DNA from: an uncultured Pelagibacteraceae bacterium
GTDB lineage: Bacteria > Pseudomonadota > Alphaproteobacteria > Pelagibacterales > Pelagibacteraceae
DNA length: 64,000 nt
NCBI GenBank assembly: GCA_902567045.1
Contig: CACFLJ010000005.1
Span: 1 to 64,000 of the forward strand
Direction of reading: 5' to 3'
Both the position numbers and the translations under genes were made by a program. The notes beneath the pieces are model-generated. The model made no database searches. It was given only the letters and a program-made list of their open reading frames with translations, and was not told where the DNA came from. Below, piece after piece: positions 17,305 through 26,316 of the stretch. Numbering within the stretch: position 1 is the stretch's first letter; every line of letters starts with the position of its first letter.

Positions 17305-19263
17305 TTAGTTTTTTATTTCTTTCTTTAATTTACCTACAATATTTGAAGATATTAGCCCAAAATATTTATAAATATCTTTATAGGGAGCACTTTTTCCAAA
17401 TACATCAATTCCAAAAGTCATTCCAAAATCACCTACATATTTTTTCCAACAGTCGCTTGATCCAGCTTCGATTGATATTCTCAATTTTGTTTCATTTAAA
17501 ATTTTATTTTTATAATTACCTGATTGTGATTCAAAAAGCTCCATACATGGTACCGATATAACTTTGGAGTATATCCTATCTTTGGCTAATTTATGGCTGA
17601 CCTCTATAGCCAAGTTTACCTCAGAACCACTTGCCAAAATAGTCAATTTTATTTTTTTGTTTGTTCTTAAAACTTCATATGCTCCCAATGAAGACTTGTT
17701 AGTATTTGAATATTTATTTCTAATAGGATTAAGGTTTTGTCTTGTTAACGATAGAATACTTGGTGTTTTAGTGCTCTTTAAAGCATGTTCCCAACATTCA
17801 ATAGTTTCTATTCTATCTGCAGGTCTAAAAACGTTAAGGTTGGGTATTGCTCTTAATCCAGATAATTGTTCAATAGGTTGGTGTGTTGGTCCATCCTCCC
17901 CAAGCCCTATGGAGTCATGTGTCATTACATATATAACCTGTTGTTTCATCATTGCTGCTAATCTTATTGATGGTTTGCAGTAATCTGAAAAAATTAAAAA
18001 AGTTCCTCCATAAGGTATGAATTTACTGTGTAAAGCTAATCCATTCATTATTCCACACATCGCATGTTCTCTTACTCCATAATGAATATAGTTTCCGTTA
18101 AAATTTCCCGGTTTTATTATTTCATGATTTTTTGTTTTGGTATTATTTGATCCAGCAAGATCTGCTGATCCACCAATAAGTGTATTATTATTTTTAACAA
18201 GAGAGTTAATAATTGACTCAGAGGATTTTCTGGAAGCAAGACTTTTTTCTTCTTTTAATGCTATTTTTTTTTCATTTACTGCAGACTTTAAGAAATCATT
18301 TTTAAAAAGTTTATTTATTTTACTTTTTTTCTTCCTATAAATTTTATTCCACCTGTTTTCAATTTTTTCTCCCTTACCCCCAATATCTCGCCAAGTCTTC
18401 AATATATTTTTGGGAATTTCAAATGGTTTATAATTCCAACCTAATTCTTTTCGAACCAGTTCAATCTCTTCAGTACCAAGAGGGCTTCCATGAGAGGAGG
18501 CTTTTCCAGATTTATTAGGTGATCCATAACCAATTTTAGTCTTACAAGAAATAACTGTGGGTTTTTTTGCATTTTGAACTTTTTTAAGGGCATTAAATAT
18601 TTCTTTTTCTTTATGACCATTAATTTCTAGGTAATCCCACCCATAACTCTCAAATCTTTTTTTAAAATTATCTGAAACTGCTAAACTTGTTGGTCCATCA
18701 ATGGATATAGAATTATTGTCAAATAACATTATTAAGTTTTTAAGTTTTAAATGTCCAGCCAAGCTCATAGCTTCGTGGCTTATGCCTTCCATTAGACAGC
18801 CATCTCCAGCAACTACATAAGTTTTATGATTTATAATATCTTTACCGATTTTTTTTTTTAAAATTTCTTCTGCTAATGCAAAACCTACTGCATTAGAAAT
18901 TCCCTGACCCAAAGGACCTGTTGTTGTTTCAATGCCTGAGTTTTGAACATACTCTGGATGACCTGCACAAATAGAGTCAATTTGTCTAAAGTTCTTAATA
19001 TCATTTAATTTAACACTTTTGTAACCTGTTAAATAAAGTAATGAGTAAAGCAACATTGATCCGTGACCTGCAGATAAAACGAATCTATCTCTATTTATCC
19101 AGCCAGGATTTTTTGGATTAAATTTCAAAAAATATTTAAAAAGTATCGTAGATACATCAGCCATCCCCATAGGCATACCTGGGTGACCAGAATTAGCTTT
19201 CTGTACGGCATCCATCGAAAGAACACGTATAGAGTTAGACAAGATTTTATTAAATTTTTTCAA
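17305..19263 (-). CDS. tkt: Transketolase
   Basis: A 652-residue thiamine-diphosphate enzyme of normal length. GHPGMPMGMADVS (about 26-38), the TPP motif GDGCLMEGISHEA (about 149-161), and the pyrimidine-domain segments GVREHAM and MTHDSIGLGEDGPTHQP are all present, and the C-terminal domain is complete. It heads the leftward glycolytic block tkt-gap-pgk-fba. Its promoter must lie in the short divergent gap to the coiled-coil protein starting near 19316. Confidence 0.97.
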   Translation of the reverse strand: MKKFNKILSNSIRVLSMDAVQKANSGHPGMPMGMADVSTILFKYFLKFNPKNPGWINRDRFVLSAGHGSMLLYSLLYLTGYKSVKLNDIKNFRQIDSICAGHPEYVQNSGIETTTGPLGQGISNAVGFALAEEILKKKIGKDIINHKTYVVAGDGCLMEGISHEAMSLAGHLKLKNLIMLFDNNSISIDGPTSLAVSDNFKKRFESYGWDYLEINGHKEKEIFNALKKVQNAKKPTVISCKTKIGYGSPNKSGKASSHGSPLGTEEIELVRKELGWNYKPFEIPKNILKTWRDIGGKGEKIENRWNKIYRKKKSKINKLFKNDFLKSAVNEKKIALKEEKSLASRKSSESIINSLVKNNNTLIGGSADLAGSNNTKTKNHEIIKPGNFNGNYIHYGVREHAMCGIMNGLALHSKFIPYGGTFLIFSDYCKPSIRLAAMMKQQVIYVMTHDSIGLGEDGPTHQPIEQLSGLRAIPNLNVFRPADRIETIECWEHALKSTKTPSILSLTRQNLNPIRNKYSNTNKSSLGAYEVLRTNKKIKLTILASGSEVNLAIEVSHKLAKDRIYSKVISVPCMELFESQSGNYKNKILNETKLRISIEAGSSDCWKKYVGDFGMTFGIDVFGKSAPYKDIYKYFGLISSNIVGKLKKEIKN

Positions 19264-19315
19264 AATTTATCCTTTGTAGACTTAGGTGAATCAATTTATT
19301 AATATAGATATATAT

Positions 19316-19639
19316 ATGAAATCAATTAGTGAAAAAGAAAAAAAACTATTAGAAACTTTAGATAAATTAAAAAATCTAGAAAATATAAAACCAGATAAAA
19401 TTTTGGAGTTGGAAAATCTAGCAAACCAAAAAAATCAATTAGAAATTGAAAAAAAAGAAATAGAACAAAAGTATAATACACTTCAACAAGAAAATCAGTC
19501 TCTTAAACAGAAATTTGATGATTTTAAAAAAAAAGAAATTGAGGAAAAAAAAAGGGAAGATCAATTTTCTGAAAAAATTGATGAATTAAACCAAGAAACA
19601 GATAATTTAATGGAAGAAATTGATAAATGGCAAATGTAA
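19316..19639 (+). CDS. Small coiled-coil protein upstream of zapA (DUF4164-like)
   Basis: A 107-residue, almost wholly charged coiled-coil protein (Lys/Glu/Leu heptads throughout, one Trp at the end). The position directly before zapA matches small coiled-coil proteins of the DUF4164 type in other alphaproteobacteria. I chose ATG 19316; a GTG at 19286 would add ten residues but crowds the tkt start. It overlaps zapA by 13 bases. Function is unknown; a role with ZapA in division is only suggested by neighbourhood. Confidence 0.6.
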   Translation: MKSISEKEKKLLETLDKLKNLENIKPDKILELENLANQKNQLEIEKKEIEQKYNTLQQENQSLKQKFDDFKKKEIEEKKREDQFSEKIDELNQETDNLMEEIDKWQM

Positions 19640-20073
19640 ATATAAAATTTAATGGAAAAGAATTTCTGTTATCTTGTGAAGATGGGCAAGAGGAACATTT
19701 AGAGGAATTAGCCTTATATTTAAATGAAAAGTTTAGTAATTTAAAAAATTCTTTGGGAAATATAGGAGAAAGTAAACTTTTACTTATAACGTCTATTTCT
19801 GTTTTAGATGAGTATTATGAGACTAAAAAAAAAATAGATATACAAAAAAAAGAAATAAATAAAATTACTGAGAAATTCAAAGAACTTAAATCTTTAGTAT
19901 ATAATTATAGAGATTTAAAAGAATTGGAGATTTCTGAATTAAGTAAAAACCAGGATAATTTAAAGAATGAAATCGAGGCTAATCGTAACGATTATGAATC
20001 TTTAGTTGATAAGACTACACTTGAGTTAGAAAATTTTATTAAACGAAATGATCCAGATACCAAGATCCAATAA
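19627..20073 (+). CDS. zapA: Cell-division protein ZapA
   Basis: A 148-residue protein. The N-terminal half has VNIKFNGKEFLLSCEDGQEE and LAL-x-LNEKF, then LLLITSISVLDEYYE, the ZapA globular and helical pattern; the C-terminal half is a long coiled coil, longer than in enterics. ZapA bundles FtsZ filaments at mid-cell. It is followed after 5 bases by the folate cyclo-ligase gene, so the 6S RNA gene often found between these two genes elsewhere is not here. Confidence 0.85.
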   Translation: MANVNIKFNGKEFLLSCEDGQEEHLEELALYLNEKFSNLKNSLGNIGESKLLLITSISVLDEYYETKKKIDIQKKEINKITEKFKELKSLVYNYRDLKELEISELSKNQDNLKNEIEANRNDYESLVDKTTLELENFIKRNDPDTKIQ

Positions 20074-20078
20074 TTATA

Positions 20079-20624
20079 GTGTCTAAGGAAAAATTAAGAA
20101 AAAAATTAATTTATTTAAGAAAAGCTAATTTTAATGATCAAAGTATAAATTTCACCCAATTTAAAAGTATATTAAAAAAATTGAATTTTAAAAAAAATAT
20201 CAACATTGGAGGATATTATCCAATAAATAGTGAAATAGGATGTTTAGATATTTTAGAAAAGTTAGAAAAAAATAATTTTAAAATATCTTTACCCATTACT
20301 AAGAAAAACCATGATATGGATTTTTATGAATGGTCTTTTCAAAACCCGCTAAAAATCAGTTATCAAGGAATTCCAGAGCCAAATAGTAAAAAGAAAGTTT
20401 TTCCAGATGTTTTGATTGTCCCTCTTGTTGGATTTGATAATAATAAATTTAGATTAGGTTATGGAGGTGGGTTTTATGACAGATATATTTCAAAACTTTC
20501 AAAATTTAAAAAAATTTTAACAGTTGGTTTTGCCTTTCCATTTCAAGAAGTTAAAAATATTCCCATTAATAAATATGACAAAAAATTAGACTTTATTTTA
20601 ACTGATAAAGAAATCATAAAATGA
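20079..20624 (+). CDS. 5-formyltetrahydrofolate cyclo-ligase (GTG start)
   Basis: A 181-residue protein (YgfA/MTHFS). The N-terminal LRKKLIYLRK binds ATP phosphate, GGYYPINSEIG resembles the substrate pocket, and LRLGYGGGFYDR-type sequence (RLGYGGGFYDRYI, about 142-154) is the diagnostic motif. The start is GTG at 20079, giving MSKEKLRKK. It converts 5-formyl-THF back to methenyl-THF. The stop overlaps the next gene by 4 bases. Confidence 0.92.
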   Translation: MSKEKLRKKLIYLRKANFNDQSINFTQFKSILKKLNFKKNINIGGYYPINSEIGCLDILEKLEKNNFKISLPITKKNHDMDFYEWSFQNPLKISYQGIPEPNSKKKVFPDVLIVPLVGFDNNKFRLGYGGGFYDRYISKLSKFKKILTVGFAFPFQEVKNIPINKYDKKLDFILTDKEIIK

Positions 20625-21427
20625 ACATTTTATTTTTAGGTGATATAGTTGGCAATAGCGGATGTCATGCAGTAAAAAAATTTTTACCAGATATTATCAA
20701 ATCAAAAAAAATAAACTTTGTTGTTGTAAACGGTGAGAATGCTGCAAAAGAAGGTGTAGGTATAACAGAGAATATAGTGAACGAATTACTTAGTTGTGGC
20801 GTTGATGTAATTACAACGGGTAATCATGTCTGGGATCAAAAAGAAACATATGAATTTATAAAAAATCAAAAAAGGTTATTAAGACCTCTAAATTTATCTG
20901 GCGATGTTCCAGGTGATGGTTTTGGTATTTATGATTCTTTTGGTGGTTACAAAGTGGGTGTATTAAATTTAATGGGAAATGTTTTTATGAAAAAGTCTGA
21001 TGATGTCTTTATAAAAAGCAAAGAATTTTTAAATCAAAATATGCTGAAAAAAAAGTATGATTTTCTTATAGTTGACTTTCATGGTGAGATAACAAGTGAG
21101 AAAATGGCAATTGGCCATGTTTTTGACGGAAATGCTACATTTGTTGTGGGAACTCATACTCATGTACCTACTAACGACGGAAGGGTATTAAGCAAGGGAA
21201 CTGCGTATTTAACAGATGCAGGAATGTGTGGTGATTATAATTCAGTAATTGGAATGAATGCTAAAAATTCCATCGATAGGTTTTACAAAAGAGATTCTAT
21301 AAAACATTTTCCTGCTGAAGGTGAGGCCTCACTTTGTGGAGCAATTATTGAAGCTAATCCAAAAAATGGTTTGGCATCAAATATTAGTCAGTTTATATTT
21401 GGTGGTCAACTTCAGAAAAAATTTTAA
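20621..21427 (+). CDS. YmdB-family metallophosphoesterase
   Basis: A 268-residue protein of the TIGR00282/YmdB family. All metal motifs are present: FLGDIVGNSG at the start, VVNGENAAKEGVGIT (about 36-50), TTGNHVWDQKE (about 66-76), VDFHGEITSEK and VGTHTHVPTNDGR near 178. YmdB has cyclic-nucleotide phosphodiesterase activity in Bacillus; the role in alphaproteobacteria is not established. It sits between folate cyclo-ligase and YebC as in related genomes. Confidence 0.9.
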   Translation: MNILFLGDIVGNSGCHAVKKFLPDIIKSKKINFVVVNGENAAKEGVGITENIVNELLSCGVDVITTGNHVWDQKETYEFIKNQKRLLRPLNLSGDVPGDGFGIYDSFGGYKVGVLNLMGNVFMKKSDDVFIKSKEFLNQNMLKKKYDFLIVDFHGEITSEKMAIGHVFDGNATFVVGTHTHVPTNDGRVLSKGTAYLTDAGMCGDYNSVIGMNAKNSIDRFYKRDSIKHFPAEGEASLCGAIIEANPKNGLASNISQFIFGGQLQKKF

Positions 21428-21430
21428 ATC

Positions 21431-22144
21431 ATGGCAGGACATTCACATTGGGCAGGGATTAAACATAAAAAAGGAAAGGCAGACAAGCAAAGATCAGCCA
21501 TTTTTTCAAAACTATCTAGGGAAATTACAGTAGCAGCAAAACTTGGAGATAAAAATCCAGATATGAATTCAAGGTTAAGATCTGCGATCCAGGCTGCTAG
21601 ATCAGCAAACATGCCAAAAGATAATATTGAAAGGGCCATTGACAAATCATCAATAGCAGCAGACTCTAATTTTGAAAATATAAGATATGAAGGATTTGGA
21701 CCTGCAAAAACAGCTATAGTGATTACTACTTTAACGGATAATAAAAATAGAACTGCATCTAATTTAAGAACAATTTTTCAAAAAAATGGAGGAGGACTTG
21801 GCACACAAGGTTCAGCATCACATAATTTTCTTCAACTAGGAGTTATAAAAATTGATAAAGGAGAAATAGATGAAGAAAAAGTTTTCAACTTAGCAACTGA
21901 TGCTGGAGCTAATGATTGTATATTTCACAATAATTATTATGAAATTCATACAAATAATGATGAGATATATGATGTAAAAAATCTATTGGAAAAAGAGATT
22001 TCTAATTTTATATCTACAGAAATTGAATGGGTTCCTATAAATAAAATTAATCTAAATGAGGAAGACAAAGAAAAAATGAATAAGTTTTTGGAGATTTTAG
22101 AAGAAGATGATGATGTTCAAAATGTTTTTACAAATGCAATTTAA
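21431..22144 (+). CDS. YebC/PmpR-family protein
   Basis: A 237-residue protein starting MAGHSHWAGIKHKKGKADKQ, the near-invariant N-terminus of the family, with NMPKDNIERAI and YEGFGPAKTAIVI also conserved. Members act as transcription regulators or in relief of ribosome stalling at proline stretches; which applies here is unknown. In many bacteria yebC precedes ruvC; here a RuvC-like gene follows after 9 bases. Confidence 0.95.
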   Translation: MAGHSHWAGIKHKKGKADKQRSAIFSKLSREITVAAKLGDKNPDMNSRLRSAIQAARSANMPKDNIERAIDKSSIAADSNFENIRYEGFGPAKTAIVITTLTDNKNRTASNLRTIFQKNGGGLGTQGSASHNFLQLGVIKIDKGEIDEEKVFNLATDAGANDCIFHNNYYEIHTNNDEIYDVKNLLEKEISNFISTEIEWVPINKINLNEEDKEKMNKFLEILEEDDDVQNVFTNAI

Positions 22145-22153
22145 TTTAATTTT

Positions 22154-22651
22154 ATGTTAATAATTGGAATAGATCCTGGAATAACTGGTGCAATTTGTTT
22201 TTTTGAAGACGGAGAATTGAAGGATGTAATTGATATGCCTACTATGGCATCAGGAAATAAAAATAAAAAACAAATTAATGGAAGTCAAATATATAATGAA
22301 ATATCTTTAAGAATTCAAAACCACAAATCCAAAAATATAAATGTAGTAGTAGAGCAAGTTTCAGCAATGCCCGGACAAGGTGTTACCAGTATGTTTAATT
22401 TTGGGCAATCATTTGGAGTTTTAAAAGGTGTTTGTGCTGCAATGCAACTACCAATTTTTTTTGTAAGGCCAGCTAAATGGAAAAAACATTATGATTTAAT
22501 AAATTCTCAAAAAGATTCGAGTAGAGTTAAAGCAATCGAAATGTTTCCTAAGTTTTCATCAATGTTATCAAGAAAAAAAGATACCAACAAAGCAGATGCA
22601 ATATTAATAGCTAATTATCATCTAAATTCTCAAGAAAAAAAATATAGCTAG
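22154..22651 (+). CDS. Divergent RuvC-like RNase H-fold resolvase
   Basis: A 165-residue protein with GIDPGITGAI (D7 region), VVVEQVSAMPGQG (Glu near 67) and KKDTNKADAILIANYH (Asp residues near 143 and 148), an arrangement matching the RuvC/RNase H-fold nuclease set. SMFNFGQSFGVLKG and RPAKWKKHY resemble phage- and plasmid-type RuvC-like proteins more than classical RuvC. It occupies the ruvC slot after yebC, but ruvA and ruvB do not follow; tolQ comes 46 bases later. Holliday-junction cleavage is the likely role. Confidence 0.75.
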   Translation: MLIIGIDPGITGAICFFEDGELKDVIDMPTMASGNKNKKQINGSQIYNEISLRIQNHKSKNINVVVEQVSAMPGQGVTSMFNFGQSFGVLKGVCAAMQLPIFFVRPAKWKKHYDLINSQKDSSRVKAIEMFPKFSSMLSRKKDTNKADAILIANYHLNSQEKKYS

Positions 22652-22697
22652 TTTTTATAGACAAATTCATGACACATTTTAGTGTGAAATCAATTAA

Positions 22698-23372
22698 ATG
22701 GATGCAGATATAACTTCCCAAGCAGTAGGATTAGCAAGTAATACAGATTTTTCAATTTTAAGTTTATTTTTGAGAGCAGACTTTATAGTTAAATCTGTGA
22801 TTATCATTCTAATCGCAAGCTCAGTTTATTCTTGGGCAATAATTTTTGATAAAATTATAATGTTTAGAAAAATTAATAAAGACTCGGAGGATTTTGAAGA
22901 AAGATTTTGGAAATCTAAGTCTGCAGAAACATTTTACAATAGCTTGCCGACATCATTAGATAATCCAATGGCTCAATTATTCAAAGATTCGATGCAAGCT
23001 GTTTTGAAATCAAGATCAAAGACAAATATAAGCCAAAGACTCGAAAATATTTTAGAAGTAAATATTGAAAAGCAAATGAATGTTGTAAACAACAAATTTA
23101 CTTTTCTAGCAACAGTAGGATCTACGGCACCGTTTATTGGATTATTTGGAACAGTCTGGGGAATAATGAATTCTTTTCAATCAATTGCTATATCGAGAAA
23201 TACAAGTCTAGCTATTGTGGCCCCTGGAATTGCAGAAGCTTTATTTGCAACTGCTTTAGGTTTATTAGCAGCAATACCAGCAGTAATTGCTTATAATAAA
23301 TTTGGAAACGACTCCAAAAAATATTCTCAAAAACTAGAAAATTTTTCAAAAAGATTTATTTCAATAATTTAA
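22698..23372 (+). CDS. tolQ: Tol-Pal system proton channel subunit TolQ
   Basis: A 224-residue inner-membrane protein with three helices: about 27-48, then a pair near 131-155 and 170-192. TVGSTAPFIGLFGTVWGIMN (about 134-153) is the ExbB/TolQ/MotA signature lining the proton path. It opens tolQ-tolR-tolA-tolB-pal-cpoB, which holds the outer membrane to the cell wall during division. Spacing to tolR is 1 base. Confidence 0.96.
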   Translation: MDADITSQAVGLASNTDFSILSLFLRADFIVKSVIIILIASSVYSWAIIFDKIIMFRKINKDSEDFEERFWKSKSAETFYNSLPTSLDNPMAQLFKDSMQAVLKSRSKTNISQRLENILEVNIEKQMNVVNNKFTFLATVGSTAPFIGLFGTVWGIMNSFQSIAISRNTSLAIVAPGIAEALFATALGLLAAIPAVIAYNKFGNDSKKYSQKLENFSKRFISII

Positions 23373-23373
23373 T

Positions 23374-23790
23374 ATGGCATTTAACTTAAAGCGCTCAGAA
23401 AGAGAACCGATGAGTGAAATAAATGTAACCCCCTTTGTTGATGTAATGCTTGTTCTTTTAATTATTTTTATGGTAACTGCTCCTTTGCTTACAGTTGGTG
23501 TTCAAGTTGACCTCCCTGAAACATCTGCTGATACTTTACCAGAAGAAAGTGAGCCACTCACATTGACTATAAACTCAAAAGGTGAAGTTTTTATTCAAGA
23601 GACAAAAATTGATTTTAATAATTTAATTAAAAAAATTTTAGCTGTATCTAACAATAGAACTGACACAAGAATTTATGTTAGAGGTGACAAGACAATTAAT
23701 TATGGGAGAGTACTAGAAGTAATGGGTATACTTTCAGGTTCAGGCTTTACTAAAGTTGCCTTAATATCTGAACCATACAAAGAGAGATAA
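23374..23790 (+). CDS. tolR: Tol-Pal system protein TolR
   Basis: A 138-residue protein with a short basic N-terminus, one membrane helix containing NVTPFVDVMLVLLIIFMVTA (about 18-37; the Asp is the proton-carrying residue) and a periplasmic ExbD/TolR domain ending GFTKVALIS. It acts with TolQ to energise TolA. It follows tolQ by 1 base and precedes the TolA-like gene by 2. Confidence 0.95.
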   Translation: MAFNLKRSEREPMSEINVTPFVDVMLVLLIIFMVTAPLLTVGVQVDLPETSADTLPEESEPLTLTINSKGEVFIQETKIDFNNLIKKILAVSNNRTDTRIYVRGDKTINYGRVLEVMGILSGSGFTKVALISEPYKER

Positions 23791-23792
23791 AC

Positions 23793-24860
23793 TTGTTTAA
23801 TAAAATTGCATTAAGTGGTGTTCCAAATGGATTTAATAATTTTTCTTTTGGTATGTTATTTTCAGTTATTTTTCATGGATCGATATTTGTCGCAACAATT
23901 TTTGCCCTTCCTTTCGTTGCAAAAAAACCAATTGAGTTACTCCCAAGTATATCAGTTGAATTAATACAAATTTCTGAGCAGATGAATATTCCGTATGCCC
24001 CAAAAGCAGCTAAAATTATTGAAAAAGCAAAAACTGAAAATAAACAGTTACTCTCCGAGCAAGCCCCACCAAAAGAGATAAAAAAAGAGATAAATAAGCA
24101 AGTAAAATTTGATAACCAAAAAGATGAGATAGACTTATCAAAATCAAAAAAAATACCATTTCCTGAAAAAAAACAGGAAAAAATTAAATTAGAAAAGTCT
24201 GAAGCTGTCCCATTACCTGATAAAAAGTTAGAAAAAATAGAGACTAAAGAAGAAACTGAGCAACAACCATCTAAAGAAAATAAAAAAACATTAGTCGAAA
24301 AAGAAAAAAGAAAAAAAATTGAAAAACAGGTAGAAAAAGACTTAGTGATTAAAGAATTTGTTAAAAAAACAAAACCAATCAAAGATGATAAAGCAATCCA
24401 AGCCTCTGAATATGAAAAAAAAGAATTAGATGTTGATTTAATTAAAGGCTTAATTGCAAAGCAATACGAAAATGTTGGAGAAGTAAAAAAAAAATCTGAT
24501 GGAACCACACAATCTGAAGATAAATCGATGAGATTAACAAAATTATCTGTTACAACAGAATATTCTATTCAGATGCAGTATAAAGATTGTTGGTCACCTC
24601 CTATTGGTGGCGAATATAAAAAAAATGATTATTTAGTTACAGTTAAACTTGATTTAGAAAAAAATGGAAGAGTTAAAAGCAGAGAGATTTTGGAGAGAAA
24701 TAGAATGGGCATAGACAGTAAGTATAGAATTTTTGCTGAGTCTGTTGATCGTGCAGTATTAAAGTGTAATCCTCTTAGAAATCTACCACTTAAAACCTAT
24801 GAAGATTGGAGTACTATGATATTAAGGTTTAATCCAGAAGGTATGATGGTTGGCCAATGA
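23793..24860 (+). CDS. tolA: TolA-like energy transducer (TTG start)
   Basis: A 355-residue protein with one N-terminal membrane helix (about 20-42), a long Lys/Glu/Pro-rich periplasmic linker (about 60-215), and a globular C-terminal domain with QMQYKDCWSPPIGG and LDLEKNGRVKSREILE, typical of TolA/TonB C-domains. The linker has an imperfect repeat, IPFPEKKQEKIKLEKS and VPLPDKKLEKIETKEE. The start is TTG at 23793. Position between tolR and tolB supports TolA. The 3' end overlaps tolB by 4 bases. Confidence 0.85.
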   Translation: MFNKIALSGVPNGFNNFSFGMLFSVIFHGSIFVATIFALPFVAKKPIELLPSISVELIQISEQMNIPYAPKAAKIIEKAKTENKQLLSEQAPPKEIKKEINKQVKFDNQKDEIDLSKSKKIPFPEKKQEKIKLEKSEAVPLPDKKLEKIETKEETEQQPSKENKKTLVEKEKRKKIEKQVEKDLVIKEFVKKTKPIKDDKAIQASEYEKKELDVDLIKGLIAKQYENVGEVKKKSDGTTQSEDKSMRLTKLSVTTEYSIQMQYKDCWSPPIGGEYKKNDYLVTVKLDLEKNGRVKSREILERNRMGIDSKYRIFAESVDRAVLKCNPLRNLPLKTYEDWSTMILRFNPEGMMVGQ

Positions 24861-26221
24861 AAAAAAATTTATTTTTGATAATTCTTTTTTACGTTATTTT
24901 AAAACCAAGTATTAGTTTTTCACTTGTAGAAATTGATATTACCAGAGGTAATCTTGATCCAATGCCTATTTCAGTGTCACCTTTTTTTTCTGATAAAATT
25001 ACTGACGAAAATATTAAAAAAAATTTAAATATTGAAAACCTAGGGCTAGAAATATCAAAAGTAATTGAGAATAATCTTGAAAAAACGGGTTTATTTGATG
25101 CAATTGAAAAAGAGGCATTTTTGCAAAAACCAGATATTGCTCATTTAAAACCAAGGTTTGAGGATTGGGCTTTAATTAAATCACAAGTTTTGATCACTGG
25201 TAAAGTAACATCCAAAATAATAAATGAGAAAGATTATATAAATATAGAATTCAAACTTTGGGATGTTTTAGGTGCAAAAATGGTTGATGGTTTTTCTTTA
25301 ACAACAACGCCACGTTCTTGGAGAAGGGTCGGTCATAAAATTTCTGACAAGGTGTATGAACGCTTAACAGGAGAAAGTGGTTATTTTGATACTAGAATAA
25401 TATATGTAGCAGAGGAAGGACCTAAAACTCAAAGAATAAAAAAATTAGCTTTAATGGACCAAGATGGTTTTAATACGAAGTATATAACATTAGGAAGTGA
25501 ATTAGTTTTAACTCCAAGATTTAATCCAGCAAACGACAAAGAAATAACTTATATGTCTTACTTTAGAAATATGCCCAGAGTTTATATTGTAAATCTTCAA
25601 ACTGGTGAGCAGAAAGTAGTAGGTGATTTTAGAGGTATGACATTTGCCCCAAGATTTTCGCCTGATGGAAAAAAACTTATAATGAGTCTCGCAAAAGATG
25701 GTAATTCGGAGATATGGGTCAGAAATTTAGAGACAAACATACAAGAAAAATTAACTGATCATCCCTCTATTGATACCTCTCCATCTTACTCACCTGATGG
25801 CAAATTTATTACATTTAATTCTGATAGAAGTGGTTATCAGCAAATTTATGTAATGAGAAGTGATGGATCAAAAGTTAAAAGAATATCATTTGGAAAAGGA
25901 ATTTATGGTACTCCAGTTTGGTCACCAAGAGGAGATTTAATAGCGTTTACAAAACTACACAAAGGTAAATTTTTTATTGGAGTTATGAGAACTGATGGAA
26001 CAGGGGAAAGATTGCTTACAGAAAATTTTTATCAAGAAGCACCTTCGTGGTCTCCAAATGGAAGAATAATCATATTTTACAGAGAAACAAAAACTGACGA
26101 CAAAGGTCAGGGATTTTCAGCAAAATTATGGTCAATTGATTTAACCGGATACAACGAGAGGTTGGTATCAACTGAAACTGATGCTTCGGACCCATCGTGG
26201 TCTTCTTTGTTAGGAAATTAG
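24857..26221 (+). CDS. tolB: Tol-Pal system periplasmic protein TolB
   Basis: A 454-residue protein with a signal peptide (about 1-21), an N-terminal alpha/beta domain (VEIDITRGNLDPMPI), and a six-blade propeller marked by repeats such as FSPDGKKLIMS, YSPDGKFITFNSDRSG and WSPNGRIIIFYRE. It binds Pal and TolA in the periplasm. The 95-base gap before pal is unusual for this operon and may hold a second promoter. Confidence 0.96.
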   Translation: MKKNLFLIILFYVILKPSISFSLVEIDITRGNLDPMPISVSPFFSDKITDENIKKNLNIENLGLEISKVIENNLEKTGLFDAIEKEAFLQKPDIAHLKPRFEDWALIKSQVLITGKVTSKIINEKDYINIEFKLWDVLGAKMVDGFSLTTTPRSWRRVGHKISDKVYERLTGESGYFDTRIIYVAEEGPKTQRIKKLALMDQDGFNTKYITLGSELVLTPRFNPANDKEITYMSYFRNMPRVYIVNLQTGEQKVVGDFRGMTFAPRFSPDGKKLIMSLAKDGNSEIWVRNLETNIQEKLTDHPSIDTSPSYSPDGKFITFNSDRSGYQQIYVMRSDGSKVKRISFGKGIYGTPVWSPRGDLIAFTKLHKGKFFIGVMRTDGTGERLLTENFYQEAPSWSPNGRIIIFYRETKTDDKGQGFSAKLWSIDLTGYNERLVSTETDASDPSWSSLLGN

Positions 26222-26305
26222 AGAAAATCTACAATTTTGTTAAATTTGGTTGATTTTTCTGGACAAAGCATCTAATTACATGATTAAGTTCATAATATTC
26301 TATTT

Positions 26306-26311
26306 AAGGAG
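26306..26311 (+). promoter_or_regulatory. Ribosome binding site of pal
   Basis: AAGGAG, 5 bases before the pal ATG. It is one of the few full Shine-Dalgarno matches in the window, fitting the high level at which Pal lipoprotein is normally made. Confidence 0.75.
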
Positions 26312-26316
26312 CAAAA

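Noticed and set aside
19286..19315. GTG start adding ten residues to the coiled-coil protein
   Set aside because: It lies 22 bases from the divergent tkt start, leaving little promoter room; the ATG at 19316 is more likely, though not proven.
20068..20082. Possible 6S RNA between zapA and the folate cyclo-ligase
   Set aside because: Only 5 bases separate the genes, so 6S must be elsewhere.
23873..24508. A 211-codon reverse frame opposite the TolA-like gene
   Set aside because: It mirrors the Lys/Glu-rich linker (rich in Phe/Ser) and has no start context or family features.
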